64,000 bases of DNA from Nematostella vectensis. Its lineage: Eukaryota > Cnidaria > Anthozoa > Actiniaria > Edwardsiidae. The notes beneath the pieces were generated by a model, which saw only the letters and a program-made list of their open reading frames with translations, was not told where the DNA came from and did no database searches. Location of the stretch: assembly GCF_932526225.1 (NCBI RefSeq), contig NC_064042.1, forward strand, positions 16,734,751-16,798,750. Direction: 5' to 3'. How positions within the stretch are numbered: position 1 is the stretch's first letter; every line of letters begins with the position of its first letter. Below are positions 37,151 to 48,154 of this stretch, one piece after another. Position numbers and translations under genes: made by a program.

Positions 37151-39967
37151 TGCCCCGTGTGAGGATCAAACTCACGACTTTCAGATTTCTAGATTTGATT
37201 ATGAGACTGACGCGCTGCCTATTGCGCTAACGACGACTACATGGGAAATGTGTCTTCATTATGCGTGTTTGTGGTGTTTTCGTCAAACCGGTCATAGAGT
37301 CATTCGTTTTCAAAAGAAAAGAAATATGCCCCGTGTGAGGATCGAACTCACGACCTTCAGATTTCTACATTTGATTATGAGACTGACGCGCTGCCTACTG
37401 CGCTAACGAGGCTAACATGAGAAATGTGTCTTCTCTATGCGTGTTTGTGGTGTTTTCGTCAAACCGGTCATAGAGTCATTCGTTTTCAAAAGAAAAAAAT
37501 ATGCCCCGTCTAAGGATCGAACTCACGACATTCAGATTTCTACATTCGATTCTGATATTGACGCGCTGCCTACTGCGCTAACGAGGCCAACATGAGAAAA
37601 GTGTCTTCTCTATGCGTGTTTGTTGTGTTTTTTGTCAAACCGCTCATAGAGTCATTCGTTTTCAAAAGAAAAAAAATTGTGCCCCGTGTGAGGATCGAAC
37701 TCACGACCTTCAGATTTCTAGATTTGATTATGAGACTGACGCGCTGCCTATTGCGCTAACGACGCCTACATGGGAAATGAGCCTTTTCTATTCGTGTTTG
37801 TGGTGTTTTCGTCAAACCGGTCATAGAGTCTTTCGTTTTCAAAAGAAAAAATATGCCCCGTCTGAGGATTGAGCTCACGACCTTAAGATTTCTACATTTG
37901 ATTATGAGACTGACGCGCTGCCTACTGCGCTAACGAGGCCAACCTGAAAAATGTGTCTTCTCTATGCGTGTTTGTGGTGTTTTCGTCAAACCGGTCATAG
38001 AGTCATTCGTTTTCAATAGAAAAAAATATGCCCTGTGTGAGGATCGAACTCACGAAGCTTCATATTTCTAAATCAGATTATGAGACTGACGCGCTGCCTA
38101 CTGCGCTAACGAGGCCAACCTGAAAAATGTGTCTTCTCTATGCGTGTTTGTTGTGTTTTTTGTCAAACCGCTCATAGAGTCATTCGTTTTCAAAAGAAAA
38201 AAAATTGTGCCCCGTGTGAGGATCGAACTCACGACCTTCAGATTTCTAGATTTGATTATGAGACTGACGCGCTGCCTACTGCGCTAACGAGGCCAACATG
38301 AGAAATGCGTCTTTTCTATGCGTGTTTGTGGTGTTTTCGTCAAACCAGTCATAGAGTCATTCGTTTTCAAAAGAAAAAAATATGCCCCGTCTGAGGATCG
38401 AACTCACGACATTCAGATTTCTACATTCGATTATGAGACTGACGCGCTGCCTACTGCGCTAACGAGGCCAACATGAGAAATGCGTCTTTTGTATGCGTGT
38501 TTGTTGTGTTTTCGTCAAACCGGTCATAGAGTCTTTCGTTTTCAAAAGAAAAAATATGCCCCGTGTGAGGATCGAACTCACAACATTAAGATTTCTACAT
38601 TCGATTATGATATTGACGCTCCGCCTACTGCGCTAACGAGGCCAACATGAAAAATATGTCTTCTCTATGCGTGTTTGTGGTGTTTTCGTCAAACCGGTCA
38701 TAGAGTCATTCGTTTTCAAAAGAAAAAAATATGCCCCGTGTGAGGATCGAACTCACGACCTTCAGATTTCTACATTTGATTATGAGACTGACGCGCTGCC
38801 TACTGCGCTAACGAGGCTAACATGAGAAATGTGTCTTCTCTATGAGTGTTTGTGGTGTTTTCGTCAAACCGGTCATAGAGTCATTAGTTTTCAAAAGAAA
38901 AAAAATATGCCCCGTCTGAGGATCGAACTCACAACATTCAGATTTCTACATTCGATTATGATACTGACGCGCTGCCTACTGCGCTAACGAGGCCAACATG
39001 AGAAAAGTGTCTTCTCTATGCGTGTTTGTTGTGTTTTTTGTCAAACCGCTCATAGAGTCATTCGTTTTCAAAAGAAAAAAAATGTGCCCCTTGTGAGGAT
39101 CGAACTCACGACCTTCAGATTTCTAGATTTGATTATGAGACTGACGCGCTGCCTACTGCGCTAACGAGGCCAACATGAGAAATGCGTCTTTTCTATGCGT
39201 GTTTGTGGTGTTTTCGTCAAACCGCTCATAGAGTCATTTGTTTTCAAAAGAGAAAAATATGCCCCGCGTGAGGATCGAACTCAAGACCTTCAGATTTCTA
39301 CATTCGATTATGAGACTGACGCGCTGCCTACTGCGCTAACGAGGCCAACATGAGAAAAGTGTATTCTCTATGCGTGTTTGTGGTGTTTTTTTGTCAAACC
39401 GGTCATAGAGTTAATCGTTTTCAAAAGAATAAAATATGCCCCGTGTGAGGATCGAACTCACGACCTTCAGATTTCTACATTTGATTATGAGACTGACACG
39501 CTGCCTACTGCGCTAGCGAGGCCAACCTGAGAAATGTGTCTTCTCTATACGTGTTTGTGGTGTTTTCGTCAAACCGGTCATAGAGTCATTCGTTTTCAAA
39601 AGAAAAAAAATATGCCCCGTGTGAGGATCGAACTCACGACCTTCAGATTTCTAGATTTGAGTGTGAGACTGACGCGCTACCTACTTCGCTAACGAGGCCA
39701 ACATGAGAAAAGTGTCTTCTCTATGCGTGTTTCTTGTGTTTTTTGTCAAACCGGTCATAGAGTCATTCGTTTTCAAAAGAAAAAAAATATGCCCCGTGTG
39801 AGGATCGAACTCACGACCTTCAGATTTCTAGATTTGAGTATGAGACTGACGCGCTGCCTACTGCGCTAAAGAGGCCAACATGAGAAAAGTATCTTCTCTA
39901 TGCGTGTTTGTTGTGTTTTTTGTTTAACCGCTCATAGAGTCATTCGTTTTCAAAAGAAAAAAAAATG
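37151..39967 (-). repeat. Array block 12, 16 monomers (2,817 bp)
   Basis: CAG copy 37502..37587, Q gene 37680..37765, 87-bp copy 38029..38115. The left end of the 13,037-bp tandem duplication falls here, near 38.97-39.0 kb. Confidence 0.85.
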
Positions 39968-42435
39968 TGCCCCGTGTGAGGATCAAACTCACGACTTTCA
40001 GATTTCTAGATTTGATTATGAGACTGACGCGCTGCCTATTGCGCTAACGACGACTACATGGGAAATGTGCCTTTTCTATGCGTGTTTGTGGTGCTTTCGT
40101 CAAAACGGTCATAGAGTCTTTCGTTTTCAAAAGAAAAAATATGCCCCGTGTGAGGATCGAACTCACGACATTCAGATTTCTACATTCGATTATGATACTG
40201 ACGCGCCGCCTACTGCGCTAACGAGTCCAACATGAGAAATGTGTCTTCTCTATGCGTGTTTGTGGTGTTTTCGTCAAACCTGTCATAGAGTCATTCGTTT
40301 TCAAAAGAAAAAAATATGCCCCGTGTGAGGATCGATCTCACGACCTTCAGATTTCTACATTTGATTATGAGACTGACGCGCTGCCTACTGCGCTAACGAG
40401 GCCAACATGAGAAAAGTCTCTTCTCTATGCGTGTTTGTTGTGTTGTTTGTCAAACCGCTCATAGAGTCATTCGTTTTCAAAAGAAAAAAAAAACATGTGC
40501 CCCGTGTGAGGATCGAACTCACGACCTTCAGATTTCTACATTCGATTATGAGACTGACGCGCTGCCTACTGCGCTAACGAGGCCAACATTAGAAAAGTGT
40601 ATTCTCTATGCGTGTTTGTGGTGTTTTTTTGTCAAACCGGTCATAGAGTCAATCGTTTTCAAAAGAATAAAATATGCCCCGTGTGAGGATCGAACTCACG
40701 ACCTTCAGATTTCTACATTTGATTATGAGACTGACACGCTGCCTACTGCGCTAGCGAGGCCAACCTGAGAAATGTGTCTTCTCTATACGTGTTTGTGGTG
40801 TTTTTGTCAAACCGGTCATAGAGTCATTCGTTTTCAAAAGAAAAAAAATGTGCCCCGTGTGAGGATCGAACTCACGACCTTCAGATTTCTAGATTTGAGT
40901 ATGAGACTGACGCGCTACCTACTGCGCTAACGAGGCCAACATGAGAAAAGTGTCTTCTCTATGCGTGTTTGTTGTGTTTTTTGTCAAACCGCTCATAGAG
41001 TCATTCGTTTTCAAAAGAAAAAAAATGTGCCCCGTGTGAGGATCGAACTCACGACCTTCAGATTTCTAGATTTGATTATGATACTGACGCGCTTCCTACT
41101 GCGCTAACAAGGCCAACATAAGAAATGTGTCTTCTCTATGCGTGTTTGTGGTGTTTTCGTCAAACCGGTCATAGAGTCATTCGTTTTCAAAAGAAAAAAT
41201 ATGCCCCGTTTGAGGATCGAACTCACGACATTCAGATTTCTACATTCGATTCTGATATTGACGCGCCGCCTACTGCGCTAACGAGGCCAACCTGAAAAAT
41301 GTGTCTTCTCTATGCGTGTTTGTGGTGTTTTCGTCAAACCGGTCATAGAGTCATTCGTTTTCAAAATAAAAGAAATATGCCCCGTGTGAGGATCGAACTC
41401 ACGACCTTCAGATTTCTACATTTGATTATGAGACTGACGCGCTGCCTACTGCGCTAACGAGGCTAACATGAGAAATGTGTCTTCTCTATGCGTGTTTGTG
41501 GTGTTTTCGTCAAACCGGTCATAGAGTCATTCGTTTTCAAAAGAAAAAAATATGCCCCGTCTAAGGATCGAACTCACGACCTTCAGATTTCTAGATTTGA
41601 TTATGAGACTGACGCGCTGCCTACTGCGCTAACGAGGCCAACATGAGAAATGCGTCTTTTCTATGCGTGTTTGTGGTGTTTTCGTCAAACCGCTCATAGA
41701 GTCATTTGTTTTCAAAAGAGAAAAATATGCCCCGCGTGAGGATCGAACTCAAGACCTTCAGATTTCTACATTCGATTATGAGACTGACGCGCTGCCTACT
41801 GCGCTAACGAGGCCAACATGAGAAAAGTGTATTCTCTATGCGTGTTTGTGGTGTTTTTTTGTCAAACCGGTCATAGAGTCAATCGTTTTCAAAAGAATAA
41901 AATATGCCCCGTGTGAGGATCGAACTCACGACCTTCAGATTTCTACATTTGATTATGAGACTGACACGCTGCCTACTGCGCTAGCGAGGCCAACCTGAGA
42001 AATGTGTCTTCTCTATACGTGTTTGTGGTGTTTTCGTCAAACCGTTCATAGAGTCATTCGTTTTCAAAAGAAAAAAAATATGCCCCGTGTGAGGATCGAA
42101 CTCACGACCTTCAGATTTCTAGATTTGAGTATGAGACTGACGCGCTACCTACTTCGCTAACGAGGCCAACATGAGAAAAGTGTCTTCTCTATGCGTGTTT
42201 GTTGTGTTTTTTGTCAAACCGGTCATAGAGTCATTCGTTTTCAAAAGAAAAAAAATATGCCCCGTGTGAGGATCGAACTCACGACCTTCAGATTTCTAGA
42301 TTTGAGTATGAGACTGACGCGCTGCCTACTGCGCTAAAGAGGCCAACATGAGAAAAGTATCTTCTCTATGCGTGTTTGTTGTGTTTTTTGTTTAACCGCT
42401 CATAGAGTCATTCGTTTTCAAAAGAAAAAAAAATG
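39968..42435 (-). repeat. Higher-order repeat block 13, 14-mer (2,468 bp)
   Basis: Same 14 monomer types in the same order as block 14. CAG copy at 41202..41287. The intact gene of monomer type 4 begins at 40498, with one extra A in its terminator run. Confidence 0.9.
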
Positions 42436-42521
42436 TGCCCCGTGTGAGGATCAAACTCACGACTTTCAGATTTCTAGATTTGATTATGAGACTGACGCGC
42501 TGCCTATTGCGCTAACGACGA
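42436..42521 (-). pseudogene. HOR monomer 1: L-type tRNA-Met relative
   Basis: C56T, G45A, G15A, C3G and G1T. The 5' end reads TCGTCGT, so two acceptor pairs are lost and the B box is broken. Confidence 0.82.
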
Positions 42522-42609
42522 CTACATGGGAAATGTGCCTTTTCTATGCGTGTTTGTGGTGCTTTCGTCAAAACGGTCATAGAGTCTTTCGTTTTCAAAA
42601 GAAAAAATA

Positions 42610-42695
42610 TGCCCCGTGTGAGGATCGAACTCACGACATTCAGATTTCTACATTCGATTATGATACTGACGCGCCGCCTACTGCGCTAACGAGTC
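42610..42695 (-). pseudogene. HOR monomer 2: tRNA-Met(CAU) relative
   Basis: C2A mismatches G71; G45T, C32A and A21G also occur. Loss of C32 should prevent normal intron recognition. Confidence 0.75.
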
Positions 42696-42784
42696 CAACA
42701 TGAGAAATGTGTCTTCTCTATGCGTGTTTGTGGTGTTTTCGTCAAACCTGTCATAGAGTCATTCGTTTTCAAAAGAAAAAAATA

Positions 42785-42870
42785 TGCCCCGTGTGAGGAT
42801 CGATCTCACGACCTTCAGATTTCTACATTTGATTATGAGACTGACGCGCTGCCTACTGCGCTAACGAGGC
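42785..42870 (-). tRNA. HOR monomer 3: tRNA-Met(CAU) with A54
   Basis: T54A is the only change. A54 is typical of eukaryotic initiator tRNAs, but the acceptor and anticodon arms here are of elongator type. The intron is ATCAAATGTAGAA. Confidence 0.85.
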
Positions 42871-42951
42871 CAACATGAGAAAAGTCTCTTCTCTATGCGT
42901 GTTTGTTGTGTTGTTTGTCAAACCGCTCATAGAGTCATTCGTTTTCAAAAG

Positions 42952-42960
42952 AAAAAAAAA
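42952..42960 (-). terminator. Pol III T9 terminator (reference copy)
   Basis: Nine T on the minus strand begin four bases after the gene's 3' end. Nearly all units carry a T5-T9 run in this place; monomer types 5 and 12 have only T4. Confidence 0.9.
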
Positions 42961-42976
42961 CATGTGCCCCGTGTGA

Positions 42977-42985
42977 GGATCGAAC
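42977..42985 (-). promoter_or_regulatory. Internal Pol III B box (reference copy)
   Basis: GTTCGATCC in the T arm (bases 53-61) fits the B-box core. L-type monomers change its C56 to T; monomer 3 changes T54 to A. Confidence 0.9.
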
Positions 42986-43000
42986 TCACGACCTTCAGAT

Positions 43001-43013
43001 TTCTACATTCGAT
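43001..43013 (-). other. 13-nt tRNA intron (reference copy)
   Basis: The intron reads ATCGAATGTAGAA between A37 and A38. The G third from its 3' end can pair with C32, the anticodon-intron pair used by the tRNA splicing endonuclease. Flanking ATC repeats allow alternative alignments; the 37/38 site is chosen because nuclear introns sit there. Confidence 0.85.
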
Positions 43014-43031
43014 TATGAGACTGACGCGCTG

Positions 43032-43043
43032 CCTACTGCGCTA
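43032..43043 (-). promoter_or_regulatory. Internal Pol III A box (reference copy)
   Basis: TAGCGCAGTAGG at tRNA bases 8-19 fits the consensus TRGCNNAGYNGG. TFIIIC binding is inferred. Confidence 0.9.
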
Positions 43044-43050
43044 ACGAGGC

Positions 43051-43141
43051 CAACATTAGAAAAGTGTATTCTCTATGCGTGTTTGTGGTGTTTTTTTGTC
43101 AAACCGGTCATAGAGTCAATCGTTTTCAAAAGAATAAAATA
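43051..43141. other. Representative inter-gene spacer
   Basis: The spacer holds no recognisable gene. Read on the plus strand it comes in two families: GTTTGTGGTGTTTTCGTC followed by ACCGGTCATAG, and GTTTGTTGTGTTTTTTGTC followed by ACCGCTCATAG. Both end in the A-run that is the minus-strand terminator. No TATA-like element stands out upstream of the gene. Confidence 0.7.
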
Positions 43142-43227
43142 TGCCCCGTGTGAGGATCGAACTCACGACCTTCAGATTTCTACATTTGATTATGAGACTG
43201 ACACGCTGCCTACTGCGCTAGCGAGGC
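43142..43227 (-). tRNA. HOR monomer 5: tRNA-Met(CAU), altered
   Basis: C25T (wobble) and T7C (C-A mismatch). The downstream run is TTTTATTC, so termination may be leaky into the next spacer. Confidence 0.78.
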
Positions 43228-43317
43228 CAACCTGAGAAATGTGTCTTCTCTATACGTGTTTGTGGTGTTTTTGTCAAACCGGTCATAGAGTCATTCGTTT
43301 TTAAAAGAAAAAAAATG

Positions 43318-43403
43318 TGCCCCGTGTGAGGATCGAACTCACGACCTTCAGATTTCTAGATTTGAGTATGAGACTGACGCGCTACCTACTGCGCTAACGA
43401 GGC
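43318..43403 (-). tRNA. HOR monomer 6: tRNA-Met(CAU), intact
   Basis: C20T, which is the base found in a vertebrate tRNA-Met, and intron CTCAAATCTAGAA. All stems and both control boxes hold. Confidence 0.9.
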
Positions 43404-43495
43404 CAACATGAGAAAAGTGTCTTCTCTATGCGTGTTTGTTGTGTTTTTTGTCAAACCGCTCATAGAGTCATTCGTTTTCAAAAGAAAAAAAAATG

Positions 43496-43581
43496 TGCCC
43501 CGTGTGAGGATCGAACTCACGACCTTCAGATTTCTAGATTTGATTATGATACTGACGCGCTTCCTACTGCGCTAACAAGGC
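43496..43581 (-). tRNA. HOR monomer 7: tRNA-Met(CAU), altered
   Basis: C32A, C20A and C5T. The cloverleaf is stable, but A32 lacks its intron partner. Confidence 0.75.
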
Positions 43582-43669
43582 CAACATAAGAAATGTGTCT
43601 TCTCTATGCGTGTTTGTGGTGTTTTCGTCAAACCGGTCATAGAGTCATTCGTTTTCAAAAGAAAAAATA

Positions 43670-43755
43670 TGCCCCGTTTGAGGATCGAACTCACGACATT
43701 CAGATTTCTACATTCGATTCTGATATTGACGCGCCGCCTACTGCGCTAACGAGGC
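43670..43755 (-). pseudogene. HOR monomer 8: anticodon CAG relative
   Basis: T36G with C32A, G30A, A21G, G45T and C65A. Anticodon-stem and T-stem mismatches argue for a pseudogene, not a leucine tRNA. Confidence 0.82.
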
Positions 43756-43845
43756 CAACCTGAAAAATGTGTCTTCTCTATGCGTGTTTGTGGTGTTTTC
43801 GTCAAACCGGTCATAGAGTCATTCGTTTTCAAAATAAAAGAAATA

Positions 43846-43931
43846 TGCCCCGTGTGAGGATCGAACTCACGACCTTCAGATTTCTACATTTGATTATGAG
43901 ACTGACGCGCTGCCTACTGCGCTAACGAGGC
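43846..43931 (-). tRNA. HOR monomer 9: tRNA-Met(CAU), intact
   Basis: Mature body equals the reference; intron ATCAAATGTAGAA. The T-run is split as T3-C-T4-A-T4. Confidence 0.92.
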
Positions 43932-44020
43932 TAACATGAGAAATGTGTCTTCTCTATGCGTGTTTGTGGTGTTTTCGTCAAACCGGTCATAGAGTCATTC
44001 GTTTTCAAAAGAAAAAAATA

Positions 44021-44106
44021 TGCCCCGTCTAAGGATCGAACTCACGACCTTCAGATTTCTAGATTTGATTATGAGACTGACGCGCTGCCTACTGCGCTAA
44101 CGAGGC
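44021..44106 (-). pseudogene. HOR monomer 10: T-stem damaged tRNA-Met(CAU)
   Basis: C63T (wobble) and C65G (G-G clash) weaken the T stem. The other arms are normal. Confidence 0.7.
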
Positions 44107-44195
44107 CAACATGAGAAATGCGTCTTTTCTATGCGTGTTTGTGGTGTTTTCGTCAAACCGCTCATAGAGTCATTTGTTTTCAAAAGAGAAAAATA

Positions 44196-44281
44196 TGCCC
44201 CGCGTGAGGATCGAACTCAAGACCTTCAGATTTCTACATTCGATTATGAGACTGACGCGCTGCCTACTGCGCTAACGAGGC
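44196..44281 (-). tRNA. HOR monomer 11: tRNA-Met(CAU), altered
   Basis: A66G gives a T-G wobble and G49T a mismatch at the T-stem base; intron ATCGAATGTAGAA, C32 present. Confidence 0.78.
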
Positions 44282-44372
44282 CAACATGAGAAAAGTGTAT
44301 TCTCTATGCGTGTTTGTGGTGTTTTTTTGTCAAACCGGTCATAGAGTCAATCGTTTTCAAAAGAATAAAATA

Positions 44373-44458
44373 TGCCCCGTGTGAGGATCGAACTCACGAC
44401 CTTCAGATTTCTACATTTGATTATGAGACTGACACGCTGCCTACTGCGCTAGCGAGGC
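44373..44458 (-). tRNA. HOR monomer 12: tRNA-Met(CAU), altered
   Basis: Same type as monomer 5 (C25T, T7C, T4 terminator), so this type occurs twice per 14-mer. Confidence 0.78.
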
Positions 44459-44548
44459 CAACCTGAGAAATGTGTCTTCTCTATACGTGTTTGTGGTGTT
44501 TTCGTCAAACCGGTCATAGAGTCATTCGTTTTCAAAAGAAAAAAAATA

Positions 44549-44634
44549 TGCCCCGTGTGAGGATCGAACTCACGACCTTCAGATTTCTAGATTTGAGTAT
44601 GAGACTGACGCGCTACCTACTTCGCTAACGAGGC
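44549..44634 (-). tRNA. HOR monomer 13: tRNA-Met(CAU), D-stem altered
   Basis: C13A mismatches G22 and sits in the A box; C20T; intron CTCAAATCTAGAA. Confidence 0.75.
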
Positions 44635-44725
44635 CAACATGAGAAAAGTGTCTTCTCTATGCGTGTTTGTTGTGTTTTTTGTCAAACCGGTCATAGAGTC
44701 ATTCGTTTTCAAAAGAAAAAAAATA

Positions 44726-44811
44726 TGCCCCGTGTGAGGATCGAACTCACGACCTTCAGATTTCTAGATTTGAGTATGAGACTGACGCGCTGCCTACTGC
44801 GCTAACGAGGC
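44726..44811 (-). tRNA. HOR monomer 14: tRNA-Met(CAU), intact
   Basis: Mature body equals the reference; intron CTCAAATCTAGAA. In blocks ending near 32.5, 39.9, 42.4, 52.9 and 55.4 kb this monomer has G6T instead. Confidence 0.9.
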
Positions 44812-47800
44812 CAACATGAGAAAAGTATCTTCTCTATGCGTGTTTGTTGTGTTTTTTGTTTAACCGCTCATAGAGTCATTCGTTTTCAAAAGAAAAAAAA
44901 ATGTGCCCCGTGTGAGGATCAAACTCACGACTTTCAGATTTCTAGATTTGATTATGAGACTGACGCGCTGCCTATTGCGCTAACGACGACTACATGGGAA
45001 ATGTGCCTTTTCTATGCGTGTTTGTGGTGCTTTCGTCAAAACGGTCATAGAGTCTTTCGTTTTCAAAAGAAAAAATATGCCCCGTGTGAGGATCGAACTC
45101 ACGACATTCAGATTTCTACATTCGATTATGATACTGACGCGCCGCCTACTGCGCTAACGAGTCCAACATGAGAAATGTGTCTTCTCTATGCGTGCTTGTG
45201 GTGTTTTCGTCAAACCTGTCATAGAGTCATTCGTTTTCAAAAGAAAAAAATATGCCCCGTGTGAGGATCGATCTCACGACCTTCAGATTTCTACATTTGA
45301 TTATGAGACTGACGCGCTGCCTACTGCGCTAACGAGGCCAACATGAGAAAAGTCTCTTCTCTATGCGTGTTTGTTGTGTTGTTTGTCAAACCGCTCATAG
45401 AGTCATTCGTTTTCAAAAGAAAAAAAAACATGTGCCCCGTGTGAGGATCGAACTCACGACCTTCAGATTTCTACATTCGATTATGAGACTGACGCGCTGC
45501 CTACTGCGCTAACGAGGCCAACATGAGAAAAGTGTATTCTCTATGCGTGTTTGTGGTGTTTTTTTGTCAAACCGGTCATAGAGTCAATCGTTTTCAAAAG
45601 AATAAAATATGCCCCGTGTGAGGATCGAACTCACGACCTTCAGATTTCTACATTTGATTATGAGACTGACACGCTGCCTACTGCGCTAGCGAGGCCAACC
45701 TGAGAAATGTGTCTTCTCTATACGTGTTTGTGGTGTTTTTGTCAAACCGGTCATAGAGTCATTCGTTTTCAAAAGAAAAAAAATGTGCCCCGTGTGAGGA
45801 TCGAACTCACGACCTTCAGATTTCTAGATTTGAGTATGAGACTGACGCGCTACCTACTGCGCTAACGAGGCCAACATGAGAAAAGTGTCTTCTCTATGCG
45901 TGTTTGTTGTGTTTTTTGTCAAACCGCTCATAGAGTCATTCGTTTTCAAAAGAAAAAAAATGTGCCCCGTGTGAGGATCGAACTCACGACCTTCAGATTT
46001 CTAGATTTGATTATGATACTGACGCGCTTCCTACTGCGCTAACAAGGCCAACATAAGAAATGTGTCTTCTCTATGCGTGTTTGTGGTGTTTTCGTCAAAC
46101 CGGTCATAGAGTCATTCGTTTTCAAAAGAAAAAATATGCCCCGTTTGAGGATCGAACTCACGACATTCAGATTTCTACATTCGATTCTGATATTGACGCG
46201 CCGCCTACTGCGCTAACGAGGCCAACCTGAAAAATGTGTCTTCTCTATGCGTGTTTGTGGTGTTTTCGTCAAACCGGTCATAGAGTCATTCGTTTTCAAA
46301 ATAAAAGAAATATGCCCCGTGTGAGGATCGAACTCACGACCTTCAGATTTCTACATTTGATTATGAGACTGACGCGCTGCCTACTGCGCTAACGAGGCTA
46401 ACATGAGAAATGTGTCTTCTCTATGCGTGTTTGTGGTGTTTTCGTCAAACCGGTCATAGAGTCATTCGTTTTCAAAAGAAAAAAATATGCCCCGTCTAAG
46501 GATCGAACTCACGACATTCAGATTTCTACATTCGATTGTGATACTGACGCGCTGCCTACTGCGCTAACGAGGCCAACATGAGAAAAGTGTCTTCTCTATG
46601 CGTGTTTGTTGTGTTTTTTGTCAAACCGCTCATAGAGTCATTCGTTTTCAAAAGAAAAAAAATTGTGCCCCGTGTGAGGATCGAACTCACGACCTTCAGA
46701 TTTCTAGATTTGATTATGAGACTGACGCGCTGCCTATTGCGCTAACGACGCCTACATGGGAAATGTGCCTTTTCTATTCGTGTTTGTGGTGTTTTCGTCA
46801 AACCGGTCATAGAGTCTTTCGTTTTCAAAAGAAAAAATATGCCCCGTCTGAGGATTGAGCTCACGACCTTAAGATTTCTACATTTGATTATGAGACTGAC
46901 GCGCTGCCTACTGCGCTAACGAGGCCAACCTGAGAAATGTGTCTTCTCTATACGTGTTTGTGGTGTTTTTGTCAAACCGGTCATAGAGTCATTCGTTTTC
47001 AAAAGAAAAAAAATATTCCCCGTGTGAGGATCGAACTCACGACCTTCAGATTTCTAGATTTGAGTATGAGACTGACGCGCTACCTACTGCGCTAACGAGG
47101 CCAACATGAGAAAAGTGTCTTCTCTATGCGTGTTTGTTGTGTTTTTTGTCAAACCGCTCATAGAGTCATTCGTTTTCAATAGAAAAAAAAATGTGCCCCG
47201 TGTGAGGATCGAACTCACGACCTTCAGATTTCTAGATTTGATTATGATACTGACGCGCTTCCTACTGCGCTAACAAGGTCAACATAAGAAATGTGTCTTC
47301 TCTATGCGTGTTTGTGGTGTTTTCGTCAAACCGGTCATAGAGTCATTCGTTTTCAAAAGAAAAAATATGCCCCGTTTGAGGATCGAACTCACGACATTCA
47401 GATTTCTACATTCGATTCTGATATTGACGCGCCGCCTACTGCGCTAACGAGGCCAACCTGAGAAATGTGTCTTCTCTATGCGTGTTTGTGGTGTTTTCGT
47501 CAAACCGGTCATAGAGTCATTCGTTTTCAAAAGAAAAGAAATATGCCCCGTGTGAGGATCGAACTCACGACCTTCAGATTTCTACATTTGATTATGAGAC
47601 TGACGCGCTGCCTACTGCGCTAACGAGGCTAACATGAGAAATGTGTCTTCTCTATGCGTGTTTGTGGTGTTTTCGTCAAACCGGTCATAGAGTCATTCGT
47701 TTTCAAAAGAAAAAAATATGCCCCGTCTAAGGATCGAACTCACGACATTCAGATTTCTACATTCGATTGTGATACTGACGCGCTGCCTACTGCGCTAACG

Positions 47801-48068
47801 AGGCCAACATGAGAAATGCGTCTTTTCTATGCGTGTTTGTGGTGTTTTCGTCAAACCGCTCATAGAGTCATTTGTTTTCAAAAGAGAAAAATATGCCCCG
47901 CGTGAGGATCGAACTCAAGACCTTCAGATTTCTACATTCGATTATGAGACTGACGCGCTGCCTACTGCGCTAACGAGGCCAACATGAGAAAAGTGTATTC
48001 TCTATGCGTGTTTGTGGTGTTTTCGTCAAACCGGTCATAGAGTCATTCGTTTTCAAAAGAAAAAAATA

Positions 48069-48154
48069 TGCCCCGTCTAAGGATCGATCTCACGACCTTC
48101 AGATTTCTACATTTGATTATGAGACTGACGCGCTGCCTACTGCGCTAACGAGGC
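48069..48154 (-). tRNA. Hybrid tRNA-Met(CAU) copy
   Basis: The 3' end is of monomer 10 type (C63T, C65G) and the remainder of monomer 3 type (T54A). The same hybrid lies 13,037 bp downstream near 61106, so it predates the duplication. Confidence 0.78.

Larger units (their letters stand above)
42965..43050 (-). tRNA. HOR monomer 4: reference tRNA-Met(CAU) gene, intact
   Basis: Elongator methionine tRNA, cytosolic translation. The 7-bp acceptor, 4-bp D, 5-bp anticodon and 5-bp T stems all form, with a T-T (39/31) pair at the anticodon stem top as in vertebrate tRNA-Met. Anticodon CAT lies at 43015-43017, the discriminator is A73, and CCA is not encoded. A 13-nt intron interrupts the gene after base 37. 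The spliced product is 73 nt and matches, from memory, a vertebrate elongator tRNA-Met except for C at 20. It differs from initiator tRNA, which starts AGC. A T9 terminator follows. Confidence 0.95.
42436..44903 (-). repeat. Higher-order repeat block 14, 14-mer reference (2,468 bp)
   Basis: The best-resolved 14-mer, with its genes listed singly below. Monomers differ from each other at several positions, while equal-rank monomers in blocks 13, 16 and 17 are nearly identical. That pattern defines an HOR. Confidence 0.92.

Noticed and set aside
42965-43050. Initiator tRNA-Met, mitochondrial or bacterial tRNA-Met
   Set aside because: The acceptor starts GCCTCGT instead of AGC, the reference T loop has T54, and a nuclear-type 37/38 intron, Pol III boxes and T-run are present, with no encoded CCA.
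43846-43931. Alternative intron placement by sliding along the ATC repeat
   Set aside because: Flanking repeats permit several alignments with the same spliced sequence. Eukaryotic tRNA introns sit after base 37, and that placement also gives the C32-G pair.
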